From Candidatus Heimdallarchaeota archaeon AB_125 (GTDB lineage Archaea > Asgardarchaeota > Heimdallarchaeia > Heimdallarchaeales > Heimdallarchaeaceae), in the NCBI GenBank assembly GCA_001940755.1, contig MEHH01000170.1, positions 1 to 6,115 of the forward strand: a stretch of DNA of 6,115 nt. The letters run 5' to 3'. The translations under genes and the position numbers were made by a program. Of this stretch, positions 1 to 5,210 are shown piece after piece (the stretch's first letter is position 1; each line of letters begins with the position of its first letter). Below the pieces are notes generated by a model. The model made no database searches. It had not been told where the DNA came from and saw nothing but the letters and a program-made list of their open reading frames with translations.

Positions 1-227
1 AAGTAAAAAAAATCGTACCATTAGCAGGTCATCCTCTAGGATATTATATGACAAAAATTATCATAAAAAACGCACATTTCGATGATCTAATAAGAATAGT
101 TGGAAACCCTTTCAAATTCTTTAAACTATATAACAAATCAGTTGTTTCAGAAAGAGAGAATCTATCAGTATATTCTGAAACTACTATAGAAATAATAGAA
201 GATTTTGAAAAAAAATATGTAAAATGA
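1..227 (+). CDS. C-terminal fragment of an unrecognised protein (5' partial)
   Basis: An open frame runs from the left edge of the window (first complete codon at base 3) to a TGA at 225-227, giving about 74 residues. The start lies outside the window. The visible part begins VKKIVPLAGHPLGYY, continues through a lysine-, aromatic- and isoleucine-rich stretch (around KNAHFDDLIRIVGNPFKFF) and ends in an acidic then basic helix-like tail (EIIEDFEKKYVK). The charged, amphipathic composition is typical of real coding sequence, and the frame stops only 10 bp before the stop codon of the convergent membrane-protein gene, which is a normal gene junction. I do not recognise the family, and no catalytic motif or membrane segment is visible in the fragment. 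An open frame on the opposite strand over the same bases looks like a shadow. An internal ATG at base 48 could only give a 59-residue protein, so a truncated longer gene is more likely. Confidence 0.6.
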   Translation, partial: VKKIVPLAGHPLGYYMTKIIIKNAHFDDLIRIVGNPFKFFKLYNKSVVSERENLSVYSETTIEIIEDFEKKYVK

Positions 228-237
228 AACATCTCAT

Positions 238-729
238 TTACTCATAATATTCTTCTACTTCTCGTTTTGTTTGCCACATTAAGAGAATTAAGTATAAGAT
301 ACCTCCAATTACAATGAAGTATCTCCCTATGTAAGCAATAAACAGCAAATATAGATGCCAACCACCTAAAGGGGGATACAGGAAGACTACAAAGTAAAGA
401 AGATATACTAAAGCTGAAATCAAAGCTGTGACATTCAAATAACTGAATTCGAATGATTTAACCAATGAGATAACCAATGCTACAATAATGTATACAGCTA
501 CCATTACTATTGAAATTATCATTGAGATGGAATAATTAAATGCTGGATTTACATCGAAAAGATCTGGATTAAATGCAATCAAGATTGGACTGATATACAT
601 CACATCTCTTACAATTACAAATTGATCAAGAAAGATAGGGATAACAAGATTAACTAGAAACACTAGTAGATGAATGCGAGTAACTTTTCCTTTAATTATC
701 TCTACAGAAACTTCTTCTTTAGTATTCAT
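238..729 (-). CDS. Small integral membrane protein, four predicted helices
   Basis: This encodes 163 residues from the ATG at 729. A short charged N-terminus (MNTKEEVSVEIIKGK) is followed by hydrophobic segments at about residues 20-40, 67-90, 98-118 and 125-152, and by a cytoplasmic-looking charged tail, KREVEEYYE. Four membrane helices are the likely reading. No catalytic motif or known transporter signature is visible, so the function is unknown. The frame stays open upstream to an ATG at 894, but those 55 extra codons would encode a basic, Cys/Arg-rich leader and would cover the promoter of the divergent gene. A good BRE/TATA-like element lies 25-36 bp upstream of the ATG at 729, which fits a leaderless transcript from that start and is why I chose it. 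No Shine-Dalgarno sequence precedes it. The gene is divergent from the secreted protein at 899, so the two may share control. It converges on the fragment at the left edge. Confidence 0.75.
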   Translation of the reverse strand: MNTKEEVSVEIIKGKVTRIHLLVFLVNLVIPIFLDQFVIVRDVMYISPILIAFNPDLFDVNPAFNYSISMIISIVMVAVYIIVALVISLVKSFEFSYLNVTALISALVYLLYFVVFLYPPLGGWHLYLLFIAYIGRYFIVIGGILYLILLMWQTKREVEEYYE

Positions 730-753
730 GAGATTTCGTTTAAAGAAACACAG

Positions 754-765
754 ATAAGTATTTCG
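754..765 (-). promoter_or_regulatory. BRE/TATA-like promoter of the four-helix membrane protein
   Basis: On the minus strand the sequence CGAAA (765-761), a BRE-like purine run, is followed directly by TACTTAT (760-754), a TATA-like box. Its centre is about 28 bp upstream of the ATG at 729, so transcription would begin within a few bases of the start codon and give a leaderless or near-leaderless mRNA. This is inferred from archaeal promoter spacing rules. Confidence 0.45.
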
Positions 766-847
766 TCTACATGAATCAGTAATTCTTTCTTTTGACTCTT
801 TTCTCTCAACATACATTGTTCTGCTTAAGCTTGCAATGAGCAACAGA

Positions 848-855
848 TTTATTAG
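848..855 (+). promoter_or_regulatory. TATA-like box of the surface-protein gene
   Basis: TTTATTAG lies about 48 bp upstream of the ATG at 899. With usual archaeal spacing, transcription would start near base 876, leaving a leader of roughly 22 nt that contains the Shine-Dalgarno site at 884-890. The BRE position (GCAACAG) is only a weak match. Confidence 0.35.
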
Positions 856-876
856 CTGAAAAAAGGATTTTTTCAG
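856..876. promoter_or_regulatory. Perfect inverted repeat, candidate operator
   Basis: The left arm CTGAAAAAA (856-864) and right arm TTTTTTCAG (868-876) are exact reverse complements separated by GGA. The repeat lies immediately downstream of the TATA-like box at 848-855 and ends at about the predicted transcription start of the surface-protein gene. Archaeal repressors often bind there to block RNA polymerase recruitment. In an RNA starting upstream it could instead fold as a short A/U-rich hairpin. The arms are largely A/T tracts, so chance formation in an AT-rich genome is possible. Confidence 0.4.
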
Positions 877-883
877 TGAATTA

Positions 884-890
884 GAGGGGT
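884..890 (+). promoter_or_regulatory. Shine-Dalgarno site of the surface-protein gene
   Basis: GAGGGGT sits 8 nt before the ATG at 899. It gives a GAGG core match to the archaeal 16S 3' end and fixes this start codon. It is the only strong ribosome binding site in the window; the other genes look leaderless or have weak sites. Confidence 0.6.
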
Positions 891-898
891 TCAAAACT

Positions 899-2260
899 AT
901 GAAAAGAAAAACAACTTATTCTATAATAATAACAATGATTCTAATGGGATCCCTAATCCCATTACAGACACAAGCATTAGCAGATGTCATCCAATGGCAC
1001 TCAAGTTTGGATGATGGAATTATTGCTTGGAGAATAATAGATCAAAGTCTCTTTGATCAAAATGATCCACCAACTCTTGCAGGAGAAGATATCTATCTAG
1101 GTAGTGTAATAGCTTTTGAGATAAATGACACCCTACCTACACTCTATGATGATGTCTATTCGTCTGGTCTTCCGCCAAACTTTTTTAAGCTATTTGTTGA
1201 TTACACAGAAGTTTCACTTTATGATGTTAATAGTGATACAGAACCAAGTTTAGCTCTGCAATATATGATACTCCCAAACCTTTTCTTTCCAGCAGCTTCA
1301 GGAGAAACACTAAATATTACACAATTTCTTGAGCACAGAGCAGCTTTGGATCCAAACATTACAGCTATTGATTATGTAATTACAGGTGGCAACTATGTTC
1401 AAGTTAGTATCTATAATGATTACATAGACTCATTCATAATAACTGTGAATAATCAAACTGGAATTGTCGCTGATTTCTTTATTGAAGATGACTTTGGTGA
1501 GATGTATGGTCAACTAGATATCTGGGAATCATCAATAGATGATGAAGGAACAGACATTACTAATACACTCAATTTCCATCCAAGCATTGGTGATGGTACT
1601 GTTCTCTCTTGGGAATTTACCGAAATAGTTTATGCACCAGCTAGCTCAGGAGTTATGGAAGTGAATAATAAAACTATAGGAGTAGGTGATTTCTTCAAAT
1701 TTGAATATGGTGAAATACCCGATGATCCACTCAAATATTATGGTGGAGAAGGGGGGACTGCAGATAGTTTCTTTAATGTATTTTTTGAAGAGGAACCAGT
1801 TCGATGGGAGAACATAACTAGAGCTCAGTTAGTAATCTGGGTAACAATGTTAAATCCTCTAAGCTGTACACTTTATAATGGAACTATAGTGAATATGGAA
1901 GCTCTTCACAATTTCCGAGACTTCATGGATCCAGGAATTGATTCTACAACAGCTACAACAGCAGGGGATTATATGACACTCTCATTCGAATTTACAGAAG
2001 GAGAAGCAGATTCTTGGTCTATGTCTTTTGAAATTAATGTCATCTCAGGGATTGTTCGTACCTTAAATGTAGGTATACCAGATTTTGTCGACTTTGAAAT
2101 GGTATTTTATCCTGTTAACTCCTCCCTTCTGATAGATGGTTCAGTTAATCCAAACTATCCTCCAACCAATAATTCTTGGACATTACCTGGCTTTAACTGG
2201 TTTTATTTGATATTCTCTGCAATAGTTATTTTACCATTAGTTCGAAGAAGAAAGAAGTAA
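899..2260 (+). CDS. Secreted, C-terminally anchored surface protein with two tandem domains
   Basis: This 453-residue protein has a classic signal peptide: basic MKRK, a hydrophobic core and a likely cleavage after QALA at residue 28. The C-terminus has an LPGF motif (PGF at 430-432), a hydrophobic segment (433-448) and a basic tail RRRKK. That arrangement recalls PGF-type archaeosortase signals, or it may be a simple membrane anchor, leaving the ectodomain outside the cell. The ectodomain appears to be an ancient tandem duplication, residues about 37-195 and 229-392. Both copies run in the same order: a (L/I)xDGxxxxW strand, a G-rich segment ending in F-E, an aromatic/acidic stretch, an (I/M)LxPL-like segment, an FxxxxxxxDPxI motif, a GxY strand and a final GIV strand. 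About nine NxS/T sequons suggest N-glycosylation. There is one cysteine (C323) and no enzyme motif. The composition is acidic and β-rich. A binding, adhesive or S-layer-associated role is inference. The start is supported by a Shine-Dalgarno site. Confidence 0.85.
   Translation: MKRKTTYSIIITMILMGSLIPLQTQALADVIQWHSSLDDGIIAWRIIDQSLFDQNDPPTLAGEDIYLGSVIAFEINDTLPTLYDDVYSSGLPPNFFKLFVDYTEVSLYDVNSDTEPSLALQYMILPNLFFPAASGETLNITQFLEHRAALDPNITAIDYVITGGNYVQVSIYNDYIDSFIITVNNQTGIVADFFIEDDFGEMYGQLDIWESSIDDEGTDITNTLNFHPSIGDGTVLSWEFTEIVYAPASSGVMEVNNKTIGVGDFFKFEYGEIPDDPLKYYGGEGGTADSFFNVFFEEEPVRWENITRAQLVIWVTMLNPLSCTLYNGTIVNMEALHNFRDFMDPGIDSTTATTAGDYMTLSFEFTEGEADSWSMSFEINVISGIVRTLNVGIPDFVDFEMVFYPVNSSLLIDGSVNPNYPPTNNSWTLPGFNWFYLIFSAIVILPLVRRRKK
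1007..2074 (+). repeat. Protein-level tandem duplication inside the surface-protein gene
   Basis: Two halves of the ectodomain align by eye: codons 37-195 (1007-1483) and codons 229-392 (1583-2074). Matching landmarks are SLDDGIIAWRI with SIGDGTVLSWEF, DIYLGSVIAFEI with NKTIGVGDFFKFEY, the AALDPNITAIDYV region with the DFMDPGIDSTTAT region, GGNYVQVSIY with AGDYMTLSFE, and NNQTGIVADFF with NVISGIVRTLN. The similarity is visible in protein but not in DNA, so the duplication is old. Confidence 0.6.
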
Positions 2261-2271
2261 TTTCTTCTTTT
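2245..2271. terminator. Hairpin and T-rich tract between convergent genes
   Basis: The left arm AAGAAGAAA (2245-2253) and right arm TTTCTTCTT (2261-2269) are perfect complements around a 7-nt loop that includes the TAA stop of the surface-protein gene. The run continues into a T-rich stretch (TTTTCTATTTTTCTTTT to about 2284). On the plus strand this is a plausible archaeal U-tract terminator for the surface-protein gene. It overlaps the 3' end of the opposing aminotransferase gene, so the two units share it. Confidence 0.45.
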
Positions 2272-3441
2272 CTATTTTTCTTTTAATCTTCTCTCAATTC
2301 TCAACATAGCCTCTTGTAAAGTTTCTAGTTTATGCGAAAAAGAGAATCTTATGTACTTTGAACCTTTGGAAATTTCGTTTGTCTTCTCATAAAAGCTTGA
2401 ACCAGGAACAGTTGCAACTCCTTTATCTTTAACTAGAAAATCTGCAAAGTCCTTATCATTCATGTCAAAAGGAGAAACATCTGCTAGCAAATAATAAGCA
2501 CCTTTTGGTTCTACGATTCTAAAACCAAATGACCTAAGTTTGGAAACAATAAAATCTCTATTAGTTTGGTATCTTTCTTTTAATTCCTGAAAATAACTTG
2601 GCAGAAAATCGAATGTTCTTAGTGCTGCATATTGCAGAAGAGAAGGTGCACAAATTGTCAGGTAATCATGAACTTTTCTTATTCCTTCCATTAGTTTCTT
2701 TTCAGCTAATGCATACCCTATTCTCCAACCAGTTATTGAGTACGTCTTACTGAAACCTGAGATAGTGATTGTCCTCTCAAACATGTTGTCTATGCTAGCA
2801 GGGCTTACATGCTCAAGATTATCATATATAATGTGTTCATAGATTTCATCAGTAATAGCTAGTATATTGTTGTCTGTGCATATATCAGATAATAATCTCA
2901 ATTCATTTTTTGAAAAAACTTTTCCTGAAGGATTGTGAGGAGTATTGATGATTATTGCTTTAGTTTTTGGAGAAATTGCTTCTTTAGTAGCTTCCTCATC
3001 AAGTCTAAAACTCTCTTCATTCAAGTCAACGAAAACAGGTTTTCCTCCTGCAAGATATGTAATTGGAACATAATTTTCATACCAAGGTGATAGAATAAGT
3101 ATTTCATCATCTGGATTAAGAACTGCTAATATACTGCTAGCTATTGCTTCACTTGCTCCACATGTAACAGTAATTTCATCTTCAGAGTTATAGAGAATTT
3201 TGTTGAAGGAAACATACTTATTTGAGATCTTTTCCCTCAAATCTGCTCTGCCATAAGTAACAGTATATTGATGTTCATTCTCTTGGATTGATTCTCCTAT
3301 CCCTTCAACCAATTGCTTATGAGGGATATAATCCGGCATACCTTGTGAAAGATTGATAGCATCATGTTCAATAGCTTTTCGAGTCATTTCTCGAATAACT
3401 GACTCTTGAAAAAGAGAGAGTCTATCAGCTAGCTGGCTCAT
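2272..3441 (-). CDS. PLP-dependent aminotransferase, class I/II (fold type I)
   Basis: This is a complete 389-residue cytosolic aminotransferase, the normal family length. Such enzymes move an amino group from an amino acid to a 2-oxo acid through pyridoxal phosphate. Family landmarks are all present in order: LSQGMPDY (31-38) in the N-terminal substrate region, QYT..YGRADLRE (58-70), the cofactor phosphate loop TCGASEA (93-99), SPWYENY (118-124) for ring stacking, NTPHNPSGK (166-174) with N170, DEIY (198-201) with D198 for the pyridine nitrogen, SGFSKTY (228-234) with the Schiff-base lysine K232, GWRIGY (238-243), and R365 in YIRFSF for the substrate carboxylate. The general look is of the aspartate, aromatic, kynurenine and methionine aminotransferase branch. 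Sequence alone does not fix the substrate, so I give no gene symbol. The start ATG at 3441 follows a BRE/TATA-like element by about 25 bp, indicating a leaderless transcript. It is 43 bp downstream of the zinc-ribbon gene on the same strand. Confidence 0.95.
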   Translation of the reverse strand: MSQLADRLSLFQESVIREMTRKAIEHDAINLSQGMPDYIPHKQLVEGIGESIQENEHQYTVTYGRADLREKISNKYVSFNKILYNSEDEITVTCGASEAIASSILAVLNPDDEILILSPWYENYVPITYLAGGKPVFVDLNEESFRLDEEATKEAISPKTKAIIINTPHNPSGKVFSKNELRLLSDICTDNNILAITDEIYEHIIYDNLEHVSPASIDNMFERTITISGFSKTYSITGWRIGYALAEKKLMEGIRKVHDYLTICAPSLLQYAALRTFDFLPSYFQELKERYQTNRDFIVSKLRSFGFRIVEPKGAYYLLADVSPFDMNDKDFADFLVKDKGVATVPGSSFYEKTNEISKGSKYIRFSFSHKLETLQEAMLRIERRLKEK

Positions 3442-3461
3442 AACTTATTTGCAAAATCTAT

Positions 3462-3478
3462 GCTTTTATCTCTTTCTA
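3462..3478 (-). promoter_or_regulatory. BRE/TATA-like promoter of the aminotransferase
   Basis: On the minus strand TAGAAAGA (478-471 of the 3400s) precedes GATAAAAGC (3470-3462). The box is centred about 25 bp before the ATG at 3441, so the mRNA would start at or next to the start codon. It lies in the 43-bp gap after the zinc-ribbon gene, which suggests the aminotransferase can be transcribed on its own even if read-through also occurs. Confidence 0.4.
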
Positions 3479-3484
3479 AGAGAT

Positions 3485-4435
3485 TTATTCATCAACTGTA
3501 AAAAATTCAGTTTTTCTTATGTTTATTAAGCCCAGCATTGACATATCTTCAATTCTATCAATATAAGTTAGGAAACTCATAGCTGATTCAGCTTTGAAGT
3601 AGATATCAAGAAGAGTTTTGTATTGATTACCAATACAATAGGTTAATAATTTCTCATAAGATTCAAAATCAGTTCCTTTTCTTTCATTCTTAATTCTTGG
3701 CCATTGTCGTCTAAAAGTAGCATAGGATTTCAAAGATGCTATAGGAAAAGAGCTTTTTGCATGGAGAATCATGTCAAGTTCAATTATGCTTTCACCAGAT
3801 GGTGGTTTGGAAATTTTCGGATCAAGATATAGCGCCATAAAAGATAACATCTCTTCATCTAGTAGAACTATTGCTTCTAAGATTGAAGCGAGTTGCTTTA
3901 ACCAATCTTCAGCTATGTCAGAATCAATGCTCTTTGCTAGTTTGATTTCTATATCAATAAATTCCAATTCAGATGTTACTTTGAGTGTTTTTCCTGAGCT
4001 TTTTTCTTTCAGCTGAAAAATAGTTTGTCTTAATCTATCAGTAATCTTCAGAAATTTGAGATTTTTATATTTGAAATCTTTATCAGGTTCAATTATAGCA
4101 GTTTTGAAATCAACCTTTTTAGGAACAGGAATCTGCAAAGTAGAGATTTCTTGAGCTGTCATATTATCACCTACTCTTACAGGTACTTGTGATCTAACAG
4201 TCATGCTCTTATCCACATAGAGAATATTAGCATTCAATCTGTCATCTTCACAAGGATGAATATCTACATATTCAACGTACCCTTTTTCATCCACACTGTG
4301 ATGTAAAGAAGGTAAAACATAGAGAATTCTTGTTTTTTTACACAAATTGCACTCGTAATCGATTTTGCGTCGTCCTTTAATGCTCAAATAATAGACCTCT
4401 ACAGTGCTATATAGAGTTGTAGAACAGCATACCAT
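3485..4435 (-). CDS. Uncharacterised protein with N-terminal putative zinc ribbon
   Basis: This 316-residue soluble protein is not one I can name. Near the N-terminus, C29-x2-C32 and H60-x-C62 give four possible zinc ligands about 27 residues apart, in YECNLC and DIHPCED. A β-like segment, ILYVDKSMTVRSQVPV (71-86), follows. The linker to about 125 contains QIPVPKK. The rest (about 126-316) is mostly helical and charged, with helices near 174-204 (AEDWLKQLASILEAIVLLDE), 216-225 and 258-300, and no catalytic motif I recognise. My impression is that Cx2C...HxC followed by a VD...VRSQ strand recurs in uncharacterised archaeal, especially Asgard, proteins, but I cannot verify this here. Cysteines C3 and C4 at the start are additional. 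Binding of nucleic acid or a protein partner is inference. The start is uncertain: the ATG at 4435 has no ribosome site, and a TTG at residue 17 (4387) is an alternative. The gene is divergent from carS and upstream of the aminotransferase on the same strand. Confidence 0.8.
   Translation of the reverse strand: MVCCSTTLYSTVEVYYLSIKGRRKIDYECNLCKKTRILYVLPSLHHSVDEKGYVEYVDIHPCEDDRLNANILYVDKSMTVRSQVPVRVGDNMTAQEISTLQIPVPKKVDFKTAIIEPDKDFKYKNLKFLKITDRLRQTIFQLKEKSSGKTLKVTSELEFIDIEIKLAKSIDSDIAEDWLKQLASILEAIVLLDEEMLSFMALYLDPKISKPPSGESIIELDMILHAKSSFPIASLKSYATFRRQWPRIKNERKGTDFESYEKLLTYCIGNQYKTLLDIYFKAESAMSFLTYIDRIEDMSMLGLINIRKTEFFTVDE
4407..4414 (-). promoter_or_regulatory. Possible TATA-like box inside the first codons of the zinc-ribbon gene
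   Basis: CTATATAG is a strong TATA-like octamer about 24 bp upstream of a possible in-frame TTG start at 4387 (residue 17 of the longer reading). If used, the first 16 codons from the ATG at 4435 would not be translated and the protein would start just before the zinc ribbon. The alternative is a weaker box, TTAATTTTAG (4461-4452 on the minus strand), serving the ATG at 4435. Confidence 0.25.
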
Positions 4436-4467
4436 ATTAATTTTTCTTTACTAAAATTAAGCTAAGC

Positions 4468-4491
4468 TGTATTATTCGAAGAAATAATACA
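4468..4491. promoter_or_regulatory. Perfect inverted repeat in the divergent carS promoter region, candidate operator
   Basis: TGTATTATT (4468-4476) and AATAATACA (4483-4491) are exact reverse complements separated by six bases (CGAAGA). The repeat lies in the 91-bp gap between carS and the divergent zinc-ribbon gene. Its right arm overlaps the BRE-like stretch of the carS promoter. The dyad spacing suits a dimeric winged-helix or helix-turn-helix regulator that could control both genes, but no such regulator is visible in the window. Confidence 0.45.
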
Positions 4492-4504
4492 AAAATCTTT
4501 TAAT
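4489..4504 (+). promoter_or_regulatory. BRE/TATA-like promoter of carS
   Basis: ACAAAAA (4489-4495) resembles a BRE and TCTTTTAAT (4496-4504) a TATA box. The box centre is about 27 bp before the ATG at 4527, so a leaderless carS mRNA is expected. There is no Shine-Dalgarno sequence before the ATG, in agreement. Confidence 0.45.
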
Positions 4505-4526
4505 CATTAGTCGTATTGCTCTCTGT

Positions 4527-5126
4527 ATGGATGCAAGTACTTTCTTCCTGTATGTTTGGTATGCTCTCGTTTTTGGAGTACCAATATACTTCTGCAATTC
4601 TTTCGCAAATATTAGCAAATTCATACCTTTCCTAGGAGTTCCTGTGGATGGTGGCAAAAACTGGAAGGACGGCAGAAGAATTTTCGGGGATCATAAAACC
4701 TGGAGAGGAATAATTTTTGGTATAATATTTGGTACTGCAGCAGGTGTAGTTGTTTGGTATCTGTGTTTTGTTAAATGGGACGTTTTTGTGCTAGCAGATA
4801 AGTATTCAGCTTCATTTACTCCATCAAAATCAGCTTACCCTGTGTATCCGTGGTATATTGGATTCTTTATGAGCATAGGTGACCATTTCGCAGATTTGCT
4901 AGGATCTTTTGTTAAAAGAAGGATGAATATTAAATCTGGTGCAGCTTTACCTCTATATGATCAAGGAAGTTGGATGGTTACAGGACTATTATTTGCTTTG
5001 CCTTTTGTTTGGGGTGTAAGTCATTTGTGGTTCTATGTGGTTGCTCTGATAATTGTTACCCCAGCTATACATTTCGTAACAAATATTGCAGCCTATTTCA
5101 TGAAGTTAAAAGATGTTTGGTACTGA
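4527..5126 (+). CDS. carS: CDP-archaeol synthase (CTP:2,3-di-O-geranylgeranylglycerol-1-phosphate cytidylyltransferase)
   Basis: CarS is the integral membrane enzyme that uses CTP and Mg2+ to activate digeranylgeranylglyceryl phosphate, giving CDP-archaeol for attachment of polar head groups. The 199-residue protein carries the family motifs: N24-S-F-A-N27, PVDGGKNWKDGRR (39-51) running into I-F-GDHKTWRG (54-61), a late SIGDHFADLLGSFVKRR (116-132) and DQGSW (145-149). The GD...S..KRR...D pattern is shared with the CdsA-type CTP transferases. Hydrophobic segments at about 6-24, 60-82, 107-126, 150-165 and 167-191 suit a five-helix membrane protein. The commonly seen GDGKT is GDHKT here (H56), and the loop of roughly 25 residues between the first motif block's helix and the GD motif (84-107) is somewhat long. 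The gene is divergent from the zinc-ribbon gene, is probably leaderless, and no other lipid gene lies in the window. Confidence 0.93.
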   Translation: MDASTFFLYVWYALVFGVPIYFCNSFANISKFIPFLGVPVDGGKNWKDGRRIFGDHKTWRGIIFGIIFGTAAGVVVWYLCFVKWDVFVLADKYSASFTPSKSAYPVYPWYIGFFMSIGDHFADLLGSFVKRRMNIKSGAALPLYDQGSWMVTGLLFALPFVWGVSHLWFYVVALIIVTPAIHFVTNIAAYFMKLKDVWY

Positions 5127-5141
5127 ATTACCAACTTTTTT
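5117..5141 (+). terminator. Hairpin plus T6 terminator after carS
   Basis: TTGGTA (5117-5122) and TACCAA (5129-5134) form a 6-bp stem with a 6-nt loop that contains most of the carS stop codon. One base later comes a run of six Ts (5136-5141). This looks like a short intrinsic terminator; the U tract alone would be enough in archaea. It separates carS from the PAS gene. Confidence 0.45.
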
Positions 5142-5151
5142 ATATGTATGT

Positions 5152-5166
5152 GTGAAACGCTTTTAT
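5152..5166 (+). promoter_or_regulatory. BRE/TATA-like promoter of the PAS sensor gene
   Basis: GTGAAACG (5152-5159) is a good BRE-like sequence and CTTTTAT (5160-5166) a TATA-like box. Transcription would start near 5188-5190, leaving a leader of about 20 nt. The leader holds only a weak ribosome site, AAAAGGG (5195-5201), 9 nt before the ATG at 5211. Confidence 0.45.
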
Positions 5167-5210
5167 CCGGTGTAGTTTAGTATCATTATTGTACAAAAGG
5201 GTTATCTATT

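Noticed and set aside
151..170. Near-identical 20-mers around 151-170 and 3411-3430 (AAAGAGAGNNTCTATCAG type)
   Set aside because: Both lie in coding sequence on opposite strands and are low-complexity; chance is the simplest explanation.
44..232. 62-codon open frame on the minus strand at the left edge
   Set aside because: It mirrors the plus-strand frame that ends at 227, overlaps the neighbour's 3' junction and has no promoter or recognisable motif.
222..239. Short inverted repeat AAATGA / TCATTT between the first two convergent genes
   Set aside because: Only 6 A/T-rich base pairs with no T tract, made mostly from the two stop codons; too weak to call a terminator.
730..894. Longer N-terminus for the four-helix membrane protein, starting at the ATG at 894 on the minus strand
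   Set aside because: The extra 55 residues look non-coding (basic, Cys/Arg-rich), would cover the divergent promoter and palindrome, and a BRE/TATA-like element fits a start at 729.
3771..4016. 81-codon plus-strand frame inside the zinc-ribbon gene
   Set aside because: Serine-rich antisense shadow of a well-formed longer gene, with no ribosome site.
4472..4657. 61-codon minus-strand frame over the start of carS
   Set aside because: Antisense shadow of the confidently identified carS gene, also overlapping its promoter.
4970..5155. 61-codon plus-strand frame overlapping the end of carS
   Set aside because: Out-of-frame reading of the carS C-terminus, rich in cysteine and tyrosine as expected for a shifted frame.
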